DNA of 64,000 nt from Gonocerus acuteangulatus (lineage: Eukaryota; Arthropoda; Insecta; Hemiptera; Coreidae), in NCBI GenBank assembly GCA_946811695.1, contig OX328123.1, forward strand, positions 30,965,399 through 31,029,398, in the 5' to 3' direction. A model generated the notes under the pieces. The model saw nothing but the letters and a program-made list of their open reading frames with translations. It did not search any database and had not been told where the DNA came from. Of this stretch, positions 10,337 to 22,654 are shown piece after piece. Made by a program: the position numbers and the translations under genes. The number at the start of each line of letters is the position of its first letter. Position 1 is the first letter of the stretch.

Positions 10337-11551
10337 CAGTCCAGTCAACGAACAGTTAAAGAAGGAAATTTTTGGAACACAATTTTTGACTCCGTAACTT
10401 TGTTTGGGCTGGATAGGAGGTGAACATATCAAAAGTCCTCGCCCCTAGCCTTTAAGTCGGGGGGAAGGGGGGGTTTAGAAGGTCCCATTTTTCGGGTTTT
10501 CACTTATATCTCGGAAACCCTGCGTCCTAGCGACATAACCATTCTATAACAAATGAAAGCAGATTAAATTTCCTACAAGTTCTATTCAATGAAGTTTTTC
10601 GAGATATCTTTAGCTTTCAAAATATCCGCTCATGAAAGTCTGTCATTTCGGGAAAAAACACACTTTTTTCTATTCTCGAACGGATATCTCTTCAACGATG
10701 CACCCAAAAAATAAATGTCGGTTATGGGGTTGTAGAGCTTTCCATTCGCATCAATAATATATATTACAATACTATTTTATGTATTTTCTTTCAACTGTGA
10801 AAACAGTTTTAGTGTTCATCGTGATATCTTGCAACAACTGTCGACCAATACGCACTCACTTGGTCTTAAGAAAACCATTGCCAATATAATGGTCAAGATG
10901 TTATATAATTGAGTGTGAATAACTGGTCTGAGGACCAAAATTATATATTTCGTACTATTCATACTTCCAGTACTACCTATATTTACATAATGGAGTATAT
11001 TTTGGACAATACAATGACTGGAAATGGTGAGAAATTGAACGGTTCATTGGTCGACAGTTGTTGCAAGATATCACGATGAACACTAAAACTGTTTTCAGAG
11101 TTGAAAGAAAATACATAAAATAGTAAAGTTATATATATAATTTGAGCGAATGGAATGCTCTACAACCCCATAACCGACATTTATTTTTTTTTTATCCGGT
11201 CGAGAAAAGAAAAAAGTGTATTTTTTCCCAAAATGACAGACTTTCAAGAGCGGATATTTTGAAAACTAACGATATCTCGAAAACTTCATTGAATAGAACT
11301 TGTAGGAAATTTAATAAGCTTTTATTTCATATAGAATGGTCATGTCGCTAGGACGCAGGGTTTCCGAGATATAAGTGAAAACCCGAAAAATGGGACCTTC
11401 TAAACCCCCCTCCCCCCACGGCTTAAAGGCTAGGCGTGAGGACTTTTGATATGTTCACCTCCTATCCAGCCCAAACAAACTTACGAAGTCAAAAATTGTG
11501 TTCCAAAAATTTCCACCTATAGCTGTTTTCAAGCATTCGTTGCCTGGACTG
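10337..11551. mobile_element. Foldback MITE with about 0.5-kb inverted arms
   Basis: The ends are CAGTCCAGTCAACGAA (10337) and the related GCCTGGACTG (to 11551). The arms include TATCTCGGAAACCCTGCG and GTTGCAAGATATCACGATG in inverted pairs, and CTA occurs directly outside both ends. A related element is at 18082-18879. No ORF of transposase type was seen. Confidence 0.75.
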
Positions 11552-11653
11552 CTAACGGACTATGGATTCAATACTTACACAAAAAGTTTTTGACAAAACT
11601 GTGGGTATCCATTGCCCAGAATCAATAAAAGTAACTGAAAGAAACGATTAGAA

Positions 11654-11727
11654 AAGGTCAACCTCATAAGCGCGTTCCTGCTTCCGTAGGGAGGAACTCC
11701 GCTTTTGAGGTTACACTCTTGACGTCT
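11654..11727. repeat. Dispersed short hairpin repeat (about 70 bp)
   Basis: GGTCAACCTCATAAGCG followed by an imperfect palindrome with TTCCGTAGGGAGGAACTCCG and TGAGGTTACACTC. Relatives are at 30213-30296, 32793-32856 and 33505-33560. Confidence 0.55.
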
Positions 11728-12033
11728 TGGATCACTGACGATTATAATACGACGCCATATTAGATCCGCCATTTTGATTTTTTGAATTCTGATAACGCAT
11801 TCGTAATCGGCGACCCCAAAAACCCCTGAATACGTAATTATACATCGTTCCCTTAACTATGCTACCATCTCGATAAGCAAGTACGACTGGCAAGTCTGGG
11901 GTTAGGTGAACTTGCAAATCTACAAGTATTTACTCACCACGGAAGTATTTACTTTCGCTTATTCACACCAATTTAGGCGTTTGCTTGGGACATACTTGCC
12001 TCCCAAGTATTTACTTGCAAGTAATCTACTATA

Positions 12034-12662
12034 CAGGGTGTCCCACATTGAGATGTCATAACTTTAAGGTTTTATTCTGCACCTCATTTGTAGTTCAGGG
12101 ACGCAGAAATGAGCGTTCTATTTCAACATGCAGAGGAGCTACTCAAACTTTCTTTTTCTTCTTGCTCCTTCACGCTGAAGCATATTTATTGGTTTTGACT
12201 AGAAAATCAGAAAAAAATATATTGAAATAGATTTTTATCTTAAACTACGAGGTACCAATTTAAAGCTTATAAAATAATGCAACTTTTGTGGCGGAGGCAA
12301 AACTCTTAAGTCTAAAAATAGCTGATTAAAAATATATTTAATAAAAAACTAATATTAAACGTTCTCATGTATATGCCATTGAATATGGCTCTTAATTTGC
12401 ATGGTAATATTTCAATAACGGGTGTTTCTTATTGGAAATTTAATGTAGATTCCGAAAATGTGGTCTTTATTTACGACGCATTGATCAGAAATTCCGAAAA
12501 CTCAGTTTTTCTTTAGAAAAGCCAGTAGTTTTTAAAAAAGACAAATGATTGAGTAGCTCCTCTGCATGTTGAGATAGAACGCTCATTTCTGCGTCCCTGA
12601 ACTATAAATGAGATGTAGAATAAACCCATAAAGTTATGACATCTCAAATGTGGGACACCCTG
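12034..12662. mobile_element. Mariner-like MITE, TA target site
   Basis: The ends CAGGGTGTCCCACATTGAG (12034) and the complement of CAGGGTGTCCCACATTTGAG (to 12662) are inverted over about 130 bp and flanked by TA on both sides (12032-12033, 12663-12664). No ORF. A further lone end GGGACACCCTG lies at 12739-12749. Confidence 0.78.
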
Positions 12663-13109
12663 TATTACAGTATTACACTTACGTGTGGATCACTTGGATG
12701 TGGTTTCATGACACTTGGACGCACCGGACCTCCACGTGGGACACCCTGTATATTTGTCAAATACCTCTCACTCAATCACTGGCCTATCATCCGCCAGCCC
12801 AAACCACTCGACAGAAAAATTTGAAATTTTGCATGGACACTCTTATTTAGCATGAAGACACTCGCTAAGAAAGGATTTTTTGATAGTTATTCAATATTTA
12901 AGTATTTTTTGAGGGGTTTAAAGTTTTATTTAGTTGGTTAGAGCAAGCCAGCCTAGGCAGCATGCTTTGCCAGGATGATAAAAGAACAGGGTACTGTTAC
13001 CGTACAGTATCTATTTCATAGTATTTTTTTTTTTTTTTTTTTTTTCAATTCAGGTTAATTTCAGCTATGATGGCAGTCCTAGAAATTAACTGTCCCTGAA
13101 AGAGTTTAC

Positions 13110-13325
13110 GCTATGAGGGACAAAATCACCATCTCCGGGGCATGGAAAACTAACAATTTAGAACTTGGAATAGTTTTAGACAAATAAAACGCTACTACAA
13201 CTAAAATTATATGATCTTATTTGATTTATTTTTAAGGGTTTTAAGACACATTTTTACCATAAAATCAAAATTTCGGGGGGGGGGGGCTGCAGACCCCTCA
13301 GCCCCCTCTTATATACGCCCATGCT
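13110..13325 (-). repeat. Dispersed repeat ending in GGGCGTATATAAG/poly-G motif
   Basis: This shares CTTGGAATAGTTTTAG, AAATCAAAATTTCGGG and CTCAGCCCCC...TATATACGCCCATG with 19150-19372. A relic of the G-run type occurs near 27400-27500. The class is unknown. Confidence 0.6.
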
Positions 13326-13798
13326 GGTAACATATAGATAACGGGTTATCGCTAGATTATCTGTTTCTTGACACTGATCCGGAGCGCCCCAGTGTCAAGA
13401 AACATTATACTTTGATTACTTATCAATTGATGTATAACATATAGTATGACGGGATCCAAGCTATAATAAATGCAAAAAATTATGAAGTAGCGTTAATTTT
13501 GTTGATAAATTAATTAACGCATTAAAATAACTACTTATCTGCCGTGACGAAGCACGGGTATTCGGCTAGTAGTTTTGTTTATTTATTGGTTCTTGGTTGT
13601 AGGGCAATAACCTTAAACTTTTTCAATTTTTTAAGTAGACTGGTTCAATTGCCCCGTGTCTCATAGACACCCCTCTACCCCTAATCTCTGATGCTGCGAA
13701 GAAGAAAATAAGACTTCCAAAAATGATTGCTTTGAAGTCATCCATTATTTACATATATTTTTATTGTTCTTAATTCATATTAAAAAATAAAATTTCTT

Positions 13799-13985
13799 GT
13801 TCTATGTTCCGGAGGCCCATTGGTCGTGATTGTTAAGGCGTGAGCATTTAACACTCCGTGCCAAGGGTCGTGGGTTCGATTCCCACTATGAGGTAGCGGC
13901 TTTTCTTTAGGAACAAGAAAAGTTATCAGCCCTATCCTGGCTAGAAAAGGGTAGTAACCTATAGATAACCCGTCCTAAACTTCTT
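13799..13985 (+). repeat. tRNA-derived SINE with shared tail
   Basis: The A-box region TTGGTCGTGATTGTTAAGG and the B box GGTTCGATTCC (13873 onward) are followed by CAGCCCTATCCTGGCTAG and the tail AAAGGGTAGTAACCTATAG ending near GTCCTAAAC. This tail recurs behind 5S-like heads at 5838 and 5044. A tailed fragment of the same family is at 15776. Confidence 0.78.
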
Positions 13986-14344
13986 AGTTTATAATAATAG
14001 ACGTTAAAATTTAAATTTATTAATATTCAGAGGTTCTCATGGAGATTTAAATTTTGAAATTGAGTACTATTTAGGCCCAGGGCACACGGTGAGACTGTAA
14101 CTCCAGTTGCAAACCAGTTGAACGCGCAACTTCGACCTCGGCTATGTATTTGAATGGGCAGGCGCATACGACGCAACTCGTTTTTGGCCATTTCAAACCA
14201 GTCCCTTGAAACTGTAGGCCCGGGGTTGGAGTTTCGTTGTACGAGACCAAGTGATGTTTAGCCGGTGTTTTAACAGCAATATAGTGCCAATGGTTAAAAT
14301 AATTTAAAACTTAAGGCCGCTTTAGACTAATTTTACGTATTTTT

Positions 14345-14375
14345 ATATACACTGCCGGACAAAAAAACCGGCGCA
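14345..14375 (+). repeat. Lone Tc1/mariner-type terminal sequence
   Basis: TACACTGCCGGACAAAA, typical of Tc1-like TIRs, is preceded by TA-rich sequence. No partner end was seen nearby. Confidence 0.4.
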
Positions 14376-14800
14376 CCTTGAATTTCGTCGTTATTTCTTT
14401 TCCAGGCTAATAATTTTTTTAACTCAATTGTAGTGTACATATTCAGCTTGTAGAACACCATAAGTGAAGACAAAAAAAAAAAAAATCTAAAAAATACAGT
14501 AAAATATACAACCGTATCGCCCGCAATCCAAGAGCAAATTCCCGAATCTAAAAACGAGATTTTGCATACTCGATAGTTTGACATGGCTGGAACGATATGA
14601 TGTACATTTTATACAGTTTTATTAATTCTTTTAAATGTATGTAGAATTTATAGATATCACGGTAATCCGTTTAAGTTACAAATAAGTTTACTCTTTCTCT
14701 TTTTAAGTGAAATTATTTTCTTTTTAATGGGCACGAAATTTGCACTTCAAGTCACGAAAAAGTCACGAAATTGGCTTTCACGAAAGTAGTAGACACCCTG

Positions 14801-14955
14801 CTTTGGTAAATTTCCAACAACTTCAGCCAAGCATTCTTCTTCTTATTTCGGTCTTTAAACACTTCTGATTTAACTTTCCAAAGCTCAGGCAGTTCTTTGA
14901 AGTTTTCGAAAAATTCAGTCCAAATAGGCGTGTTTTGTATAATCATTGTACACAC
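14801..14955 (-). pseudogene. MADF-domain-like coding fragment, upstream half
   Basis: The minus-strand peptide starts MIIQNTPIWTEFFENF and continues LPELWKVKSEVFKDRN and AWLKLLEIYQ. This resembles the N-terminal part of small MADF-type proteins common in insects (W..F...Y..LP.LW....  .Y..RN ...), which bind DNA through a Myb/SANT-like fold. The frame is cut by the transposon at 14800. It may be a domesticated-gene fragment or itself repeat-borne. Confidence in the family is moderate. Confidence 0.5.
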
Positions 14956-14958
14956 CTA

Positions 14959-15775
14959 TTGTATTTACCCGACAGATAATCTACTTGTATACCCTCTTTT
15001 CGCAAAACTTCAGAAATACTAGAGTAGTAAAAACACGAAAAGTAACCGCACATTGACAACCAAACGACAGTTCACTACTGAGGTTGTGAACAGAGTTGTC
15101 AACTTCCCCACAGACGCTTCAACAAAGTTGCCAACATGAGGCTCCGCCTACCGAAAATCAAAACGAATTTGATCTACACGAACCGTTGTACCAACCGTTT
15201 ACTCCAACCGCCAACCTGCCCACAGACGTGCAACATCTCCTCCAACATGGCAAGTTGGCAATAAGGTTAACAACCAAGTTGGTCGTCTATGGATCCCTTT
15301 AGTGGACACTCAAAACATTATTGCCAATCATATCTATGGCCACTGAGTGCTTTTCATCCATTCACACTGTTTCCTTATATACTTTAGACTATAATTTCAA
15401 TTAAATTCTATCAATTCCTTTTCTTCCACCACCATAGCCTTCTTTCGTCTTCTTCTTGTTTATTCTCTATTTCTTGTTTTCAACTCCATCTTCAGCCTGT
15501 AAATTAACTCTATTTCCTAATAGGTGATAAGCACGCAGTGGATTTAGCAACCCATTGTAATTGGGCAGCTCATTTCATTTATTTGTTAATAACGTTTTCT
15601 TTGGGGGTTTGTTGACGGTAAATACCAGATTTATTATCATATTAGACACGGATGAGTGCCTCTGACAAGGAGCAGCGGGTGCCTTGGTAGAAACTCGAGA
15701 ACAGAGAGAAACTACTTAAATTCATTTAAAGCTGTATCACCATCTGACTCATTTAGTCATTACAAGAATTAATGG
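14959..15775. other. No gene seen
   Basis: Around 15096-15300 there are short repeats of CAACAAAGTTGCCAAC type, but no protein match. The 68-codon open frame there is probably chance. Confidence 0.4.
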
Positions 15776-15905
15776 AGGCCCGCCGGTGGCTTTTCTTTCA
15801 AAAAAACAAAACAAAATGCATCAGCCCTATCCTAGCTAGAGAAGGGTGGTAACCTATAGATAATCGGTCCTAAAATTCGTAGTTAATAATAAATGGACGT
15901 GCAAA
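15776..15905 (+). repeat. tRNA-SINE family, internally deleted copy
   Basis: GGAGGCCCGCCGGTGGC followed by CAGCCCTATCCTAGCTAG and GGGTGGTAACCTATAG. The B box is deleted. Confidence 0.65.
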
Positions 15906-17529
15906 TTTAAATAAATAAACAAGGGCTAATAATATATTTTCCCTCTTTGTAAAGGACATTTTAATTCTTTATTGTTTTTTAATTGTTCAATTAATTTTGT
16001 CGGACTGCAATGTCTAAATTCGGATGCTTGTTAGAACCCACGATTTATTCGTAATATGAAACCATTGTCCTCAGAATTTCTTGCCTCTAATATTTTTAAA
16101 ATAAATAGAAGTAAGTTATTTAAATACTGCGAGATCATTAAAAATGACTAGAATTTACAAATTGCAACATTCCATGTTGAATAGCCATTCAGGAATGACT
16201 TAGGGGGAGTTCAACCTTCTCTCTATTTTTAGATTTCTAGGAGAATATTATGACATTATATTCATTATACTTAAAAAAATAAGTTAGCATTTATTGCATT
16301 TAAAAAATGTATTTCAGACATCTATAATCTTGAATAATCATGTAGCATTACCCGAAGATTGCTTCTTTCATTGAGCTACACCGAAAATGAAAAAGAAATT
16401 CTAAGATTTAGTGAAATCCCTATTTATCCTACCTAGTAAGTAGGTAAAAACGATTCCTCCTCTTGTAAAGTTCATCGGTACATATTATTTTCAATGTCAT
16501 TGCTAATTATTTCAAAAAACAAATACTGAAGTTCAATCTCTTGACATTATCTTGAAGTAATAAATTCTACACGTTTTGAAATTGGTATGGGTAGCGATTA
16601 TCACCTTTCAAAGTTCGTCATATCGCCTGCCCCGATATTCCTAATGTAGGTAATGCTCTTCGGATGCTAGTCTCAGGATTGTTAAAGAAGTGGTGTTGGA
16701 CACAATTTCTTCTCCGACAATAGGCTCTTAATGCTACCTGGAATTGCTTGCCTTCACGTCGCGACGTAGTGATGACCGAGTCTCTCGTAGTCTATTAAAC
16801 GTTAACAGAAAGATTCATCTATTTGGCACTCTTCTATTTGGGAATCGACGCCCAAATAGAAGTGAGCCAAAAACGATATCAGTGTCAAGAGACTGACTTT
16901 TAGTAATTGGTTTCTTGAAACAAATCGCAATGACAATTTATTTACATTAGATTTACATTTCTAATGTAAATAAATTGTCATTAAACAATTTAAGTAAGTA
17001 CAAAAATGAAAACTTGTTTCGTTTCTTTTTTTGCGATTTTCTCCAAAACGAAGCAAAAACGAGCAAATCTCTAAAGAACTTTTTGTTTTACTTTTTCGGT
17101 CCCCCCTATGCTCTTGAAGTTTTGCCATTTAAATTCGGAACAATCTGTATTTATCTTGAGGATTATTAATTGCTAATTAATATACATATATGTTTATATA
17201 TATATATATATATATCCATCATCCATACATACATATACACATATACATCACTAAAAGTGTTTTTTGACGGACTAGAAAGCTTTCTCAATGACGGCGTTGA
17301 AGGTATTCCTAACCCGCATAGCTTGTTGGTCGCCTGGGGTAGCTTCATCAAGGGTGCTTACAGAGTGGTGTCAAGAGAGCAAAGAGCATAAAACACGTGG
17401 GATTAAAGGGTAGTAAACAGAGAGAACCTTGCAGTCAAAGCAGAGAACATTGCAACGATTTTAAATATGCTCTTTGTTCTTCCTCCTCTTAATTGCCTGT
17501 TCGCTCCACTCTGTTAGTATCCTTACTCC

Positions 17530-17533
<4 letters not shown>
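15906..17533. other. No gene; two clean hairpins
   Basis: A hairpin at about 16822-16870 has arms TATTTGG/CCAAATA extended. A perfect 21-bp stem with a 12-nt loop lies at 16929-16949 / 16962-16982 (TGACAATTTATTTACATTA type). The remaining sequence is AT-rich without recognised features. A short compound TA/CA microsatellite is at 17185-17250. Confidence 0.5.

Positions 17534-17600
<67 letters not shown>
17534..17600. repeat. Poly(T) tract, 67 nt
   Basis: An uninterrupted T run. It could be a minus-strand poly(A) tail, but no coding element adjoins it. Confidence 0.95.
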
Positions 17601-17606
<6 letters not shown>

Positions 17607-18081
17607 TTCCTCTATAGATTTGTGGCGCCCATTTAATGTAGATTATCTGACTATTATTCTTCTTTTTTTTCTCCGCTGTACTTACGGTTGCCTTAACGGT
17701 GCTTTATATTAATTTTATTTGATTGACGTGTTCCTTACTTCCCTCCTTTAGATAATCCTCCTTGCGTTATCATTTCCAGTCATTCTGTATATTCATAATT
17801 CTCTAGCCCTATCTGGATGCGAATATTCATTTCCTTGATCTGGGAATGGTTAAGCGGTAGGTTATTTTGAACTGAAAAGTATTTAATTTAAGTACCACAT
17901 ATTTCTTTTTATAAAGAAAATAGAATCTACACAGTTCTTATTGAAATAATTTTGAATTCTTTTCTTAAATAATGTTCGCTATGGAATCGCCGTTTGTAGA
18001 TTTTATTGTCGTATTTTGCCTTACATAGTCTCCCGTCTAAATAGTCTCTCTACCGTGTTTCCGTTCCTCTCAACGTATTTT

Positions 18082-18879
18082 CAGTCCAGTCAACGAATGC
18101 TTGAAAACAGCTGTAGGTGGAAATTTTTGTAACACAATTTTTGACTTCGTAACTTTGTTTGGGCTGGATAGGAGGTGAACAAGACAAAAGTCCTCACCCC
18201 TAGCCTTTGTGCCAGGGGGGAGGGGGGCTTTAGAAGGTCACATTTTTCGGGTTTTCCTAACTACTTAGGAGGGACCTCGTAACTGGCCGAAACAAAGTTA
18301 TGAAGTAAAAAATTGTGTTCCAAACATTTCCATCTATAAATCTTAGTTACCTGGACTATTAGTCGCTAAATTTCAGATTTCATGATGAACACTGAAATTA
18401 TTTTTACGTTTGAAGTAAAATACATAAAATAGCAAAGTAATATATATTATTGAAGGGAATGCAATACTCGACAACCCTATAACCGTTATTTATTTTTTGG
18501 GTTCATCGTTGAAGAGTTATCCCGTCAAAAAGGGTAAAAATATGCGGCGAAAGTGTTCCCCCCCAAAATGACCGACTTTGAAGAGCGGATATTTCGAAAC
18601 CTAAAGATATCTCGAAGAACTTTATAGAATAGAACTTGTAGGAAATTTAATCAGCTTTCATTTGTAATAGAATAGTCATGTCGCTAGGACGCAGGGTTTC
18701 CGAGATATTAGTGAAAACCCGAAAAATGTGACCTTATAACCCCCCCCCCTCCCCCCCGGCACAAAGGCTAGGGGCGAGGACTTTTAATATGTTCACCTCC
18801 TATCCAACCCTAACAAAGTTACGAAGTCAAAAATTGTGTTCCAAAAATTTCCATCTATAACTGTTGGTTGACTGGACTG
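18082..18879. mobile_element. Foldback MITE, relative of 10337-11551
   Basis: It starts CAGTCCAGTCAACGAA and ends TTGACTGGACTG. It has the same internal blocks (TTTTTGACTTCGTAACTTTG, TTCCGAGATATTAGTG) as the 10.3-kb copy, with a nested piece at about 18262-18360. Confidence 0.72.
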
Positions 18880-19149
18880 TCTCCCGATTTGAAAAAATGC
18901 AAAATATATGCAAGAGTCGATGACTCTAAACTGATATCTGATTCCATCTATTTTGGATATCAATTGAACTAATTTTAATATAGCCCTTCTTTATCGGCTG
19001 TTTTCAAGTGCCAGAGTCTTTCTTCTCACCTTAATCTCTTTATTATCCTACATGGAAGAAGAATGTATATATTTTTTTTAATAATCCTGTATGGAAATAT
19101 ATTGAATCTCGCATATTGTTCTCGGGAGGGGCTGGGAAAATTTCGGGGG

Positions 19150-19372
19150 GGAGCTGACACCATTTCCGGAGTATGGAATACTAAAAATTTAGAGCTTGGA
19201 ATAGTTTTAGGCAACTAAAACGCTATTAAACGTAAAATAAAATATTTTTTATGAACTAAGTGATCTTATTTAATTTATTTTTAAGGGTTTTACGACAAGT
19301 TTTTACCATCAAATCAAAATTTCGGGGGGGGGGCTGCAGCCCCCTCAGCCCCCCCCTTATATACGCCCATGT
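19150..19372 (-). repeat. Second copy of the GGGCGTATATAAG repeat
   Basis: Matches 13110-13325 over most of its length, including CTTGGAATAGTTTTAG and the poly-G CTGCAG block. Confidence 0.6.
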
Positions 19373-20766
19373 TAATATATATTTACGGATCGGACATAAA
19401 ACGTTCTTTATGTGATTTATTGATTGTCCGAAAAGCAGTTGAGTTTTTATTCCCCTTCCTTTTCTATCAAAAATGTATATTTTACATTCCAAAATATATC
19501 CTTCCTGTACCTTAACATTGTAAAACCTACACATTTATTCCTATACACAACAAGCTTTACTAATATGGATATAAATTAAGGTCAAGTGCTTTATATACCC
19601 TCATTTTGAGGGAAATAAATCGTGTACCCTTTTCCATTCATATTCACTAGAATATACAAGGAACCAAAAGTCTCAATTCTCTAGATTAAAAGTCTGGCTC
19701 CGTGGAACAGAATTTCATGTTTAAGAATGCTTCACATAAAAGTTCGTATAAGTAAATCTAAGATTCTGCTTCGGCTTTATATTCAAAACATAACACTTAG
19801 TAAGTGCTAACTACACTGAGATTACTATAGCTCAAGAGTAAATGAACGTGAAGGGGAAATTGAGATCAAATGTGTGAATTTTTAAGCTCATAATAAAGAG
19901 GTTAATCTGTTTTAAGTATATATTTTATTAATGAAATAATAATTGCGAACTTGTGATTCTTTGTGGGTTGTTTTGGTTAAACAATATTTATGTTTAACTA
20001 CTTGAATGTAAGGCTTGCATGACCGAAAGATTTATGAATAATCGGTGAACATATTTTGCAACCCCAGAAATAATAATTAAAACAGAAAATTAAATACTTT
20101 TTTGCTTGAAAACGGTATAAGATATTAGAATTAAAGTTAAATTAAAGAAAAACTGCTCTGACAGTTTTCAGCTTTTTCTTCGCTTATTTTGGTTATTTCT
20201 TATCTCAAAAAATATGTATGACCATGCATTAACTTTTATGCTATCTCAGCCTTCAGTTATACTACTGAATATGTTTAACAATTTTATTTGTTTAGTAAGA
20301 TTTTTCGGTACACATTTTTCACTATCTTTAATTTTAATATTTGTTACATAATCTTTGTTTCGTTGATCCGGAGATAAATACTGTCTCTGGCATTGTGGGT
20401 TTACTGGGAAATCCCATTCTTTGTTTGAATATCAAGCGATAGTATATATTACATTTTAAAATAGTATTATAATCGATGAATATTATTACATTGTAATAAT
20501 AGTAGCTATAATAAAAACATTATATTATTACATGCTACTCGTAATATAATAAAACAGGTTTAATAGTGTAAAATATAATTCTGCTATCTTGGAGTCATTA
20601 ATTCAAAACGTTTTTTGAACGAATCCTGGGAGCCGCAAACAAATATTATAAATTTAAAAACTCAACATTTTTTTTTTTTTTTTTTCATAAGGCAATTCAA
20701 CCACACGGGTTCAGGCAATTCACCAACATTTTTGACAAAGTTCCTGAATCTAATATTTTACATCTA

Positions 20767-20822
<56 letters not shown>

Positions 20823-21321
20823 GTTACACAGCATTGAATTTGTTTTTTTTTACGTAGAAGAAGTAAGGAGGAAACTCTTAAATAAGTTTAGATGAATACG
20901 AATACTATTAAAAAGAATGCGTTTCGAGTAAATATCAGCGTACATCATACTCAGGAGGATGATTCAACCAGGAGATGAGTAGGGCTTGATTGAAATTGGC
21001 ACAATAAAACTAAATTACGGGGTCTAAAACTATTTTTACAATGTTGTGGAGTGATACAGGTTTAGATATTGTTAATATTAAGTGTAAAAAGGATTGCCAC
21101 ACCACCATTTTTTATATGGTATGATGTGGAAGTAATATTTTTTGGGGCTGGATAAATAAGTGGACTGTATGAATAATGAGTTGATAATTTATATTTATTG
21201 AGTACAAAGAGTAGTGGGGGAAATTGCCAAAATCAGAACAACTATAGGTTAATGTATTAATGAAATTTTGAAAGTGGTGGGACAGATGAGTCGAAATGAT
21301 GATGAGCTGATGATGTGGTGA
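19373..21321. other. No gene seen
   Basis: AT-rich sequence with a T run at 20669-20684 and (TA)n at 20771-20819. At 21060-21321 the base composition shifts, but no element end or protein was recognised. Confidence 0.5.
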
Positions 21322-21394
21322 TGAAGATGTTGGGCTGCTGGAGATCCATGAAATTACATTAAATAGGTACCTGTAGATGGTGCCTTGTTGGATG

Positions 21395-22420
21395 GAAGGG
21401 ATGCATCTCATACTAAGGGCGAAACCCATCACACCGCACATGGCATCCCTGCCTGAAGACAGATTCCACCAGTTCCGGGCATTCACTGAAGTTGGAGTGG
21501 ACTACGCAGGACCCTTCCTGATCAAGGAATCGCGGCCGCGGACTTCGGCTACCGGCAAAGCATACCTGTCTGCATTCGTATGCCTAGCGACCAAAGCGCT
21601 ACACTTGGAGCTGGTCCCTTCACTATCTACCAGCTCGTTTCTCTCAGCCCTTGAGCGATTCATGGCGCGTCGGGGTACTCCTACCGTGATCTGGTCCGAT
21701 CACGGCACCAATTTCGTCGGAGCTTCAAGATTTCTCAAGGATGTATACAAGTTTCAAATTGAGGTTTCCGACACCATCACCAACTCACTCGCCCCCAAGG
21801 GCGTCCGATGGAAGTTCATTCCACCGCGTGCTCCACACTTCGGCGGTCTCTGGGAAGCTGCAGTGAAGTCGACGAAAACTCTCTTAGCTGGATACCTAGG
21901 GAAGCAGCCATACCATTACGACGAGCTGGTCACGGCCTTCACAAAGATAGAAGGTCTTTTAAATTCCCGTCCCTTATGCCCTCTCAATGAAGACGTGGAA
22001 GACTATGACTTTCTTACTCCCGGCCACTTTTTGATAGGCTCCGCCTTATGTACTCTCCCCGAACCTGCTTCATCGAACCAAGTTTTAAGTTCCCACCCTT
22101 CGAAATGGTAAACCATGCAATTACAAATAGCTCGAATCTGGAATCGTTGGCGCAGAGAGTACTTGCACACGCTTCAACAAAGGGTGAAATGGACTCGTAA
22201 GGTCCCTAATATGAAGGTAGGTGATCTCGTGATACTAATCGAGAAACGGTCCTTGCTCGGACAGTGGCCAGTCGCTAGGATTGTAGAGACTCATCCTGGA
22301 CGTGATGGCACAATCCGCACTGTTATCGTGCGTACACCATCCGGCGGCATCCTCACCAGAGCTGTAACTTCCCTAGCTCCATTGTTCTCCTCCGAGATGG
22401 GTGATCCCTCAGAGAGTTAG
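21395..22420 (+). pseudogene. BEL/Pao integrase plus C-terminal domain, one in-frame stop
   Basis: From about 21410 the frame reads RAKPITPHMASLPEDRF, then GVDYAGPF (first catalytic Asp), LATKALHLELV, WSDHGTNFVGAS (second Asp) and HFGGLWEAAVKS (Glu), the DDE order of BEL/Pao integrases. It continues with LTPGHFLIG. After a stop at 22109-22111 the C-terminal domain follows: WNRWRREYLHTLQQR and VGDLVILIEK. Gag, protease, RT and RNase H are absent. The upstream codons (from 21377) come from leader sequence joined to the integrase by deletion. The stop and deletions make it non-functional. Confidence 0.88.
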
Positions 22421-22654
22421 CAACTCTATTTTATTGTATATTTGTTGCATATTTCCTTTCCTATTTTCGTTTTTCTCCAGATGGAATTACATGTATTTGT
22501 TCCTTATTTTTCTTGTCAAGTTGACTAACTTATTTATTTACATTATCATACTTTTTTTTCTTTTCTTTAAATTATTACATTGGGTGAAGCTCACCAAATT
22601 ACAAGCGTATTTTTTTTTTCTTTAAATTATTATGAATAATTTAGGTGGGCGGTA

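Larger units (their letters stand above)
9471..14800. mobile_element. 5.3-kb DNA transposon (TIR CAGGGTGTCTACT, 5-bp TSD) full of nested insertions
   Basis: CAGGGTGTCTACT starts at 9471 and its complement AGTAGACACCCTG ends at 14800. CTTTG flanks both sides (9466-9470, 14801-14805). Inside each end are several CACGAAA repeats (e.g. CACGAAAAAGTCACGAAA), in the same orientation at both ends rather than inverted. I see no transposase ORF. The interior is occupied by several MITEs and SINEs. The superfamily is unresolved. The insertion splits a MADF-like reading frame. Confidence 0.65.

Noticed and set aside
13799..13880. Genuine tRNA gene
   Set aside because: The A and B boxes are present, but the acceptor stem does not close and a SINE body and tail follow.
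21112..21486. 124-codon minus-strand ORF
   Set aside because: It is antisense to the start of the BEL integrase and its leader; no motif.
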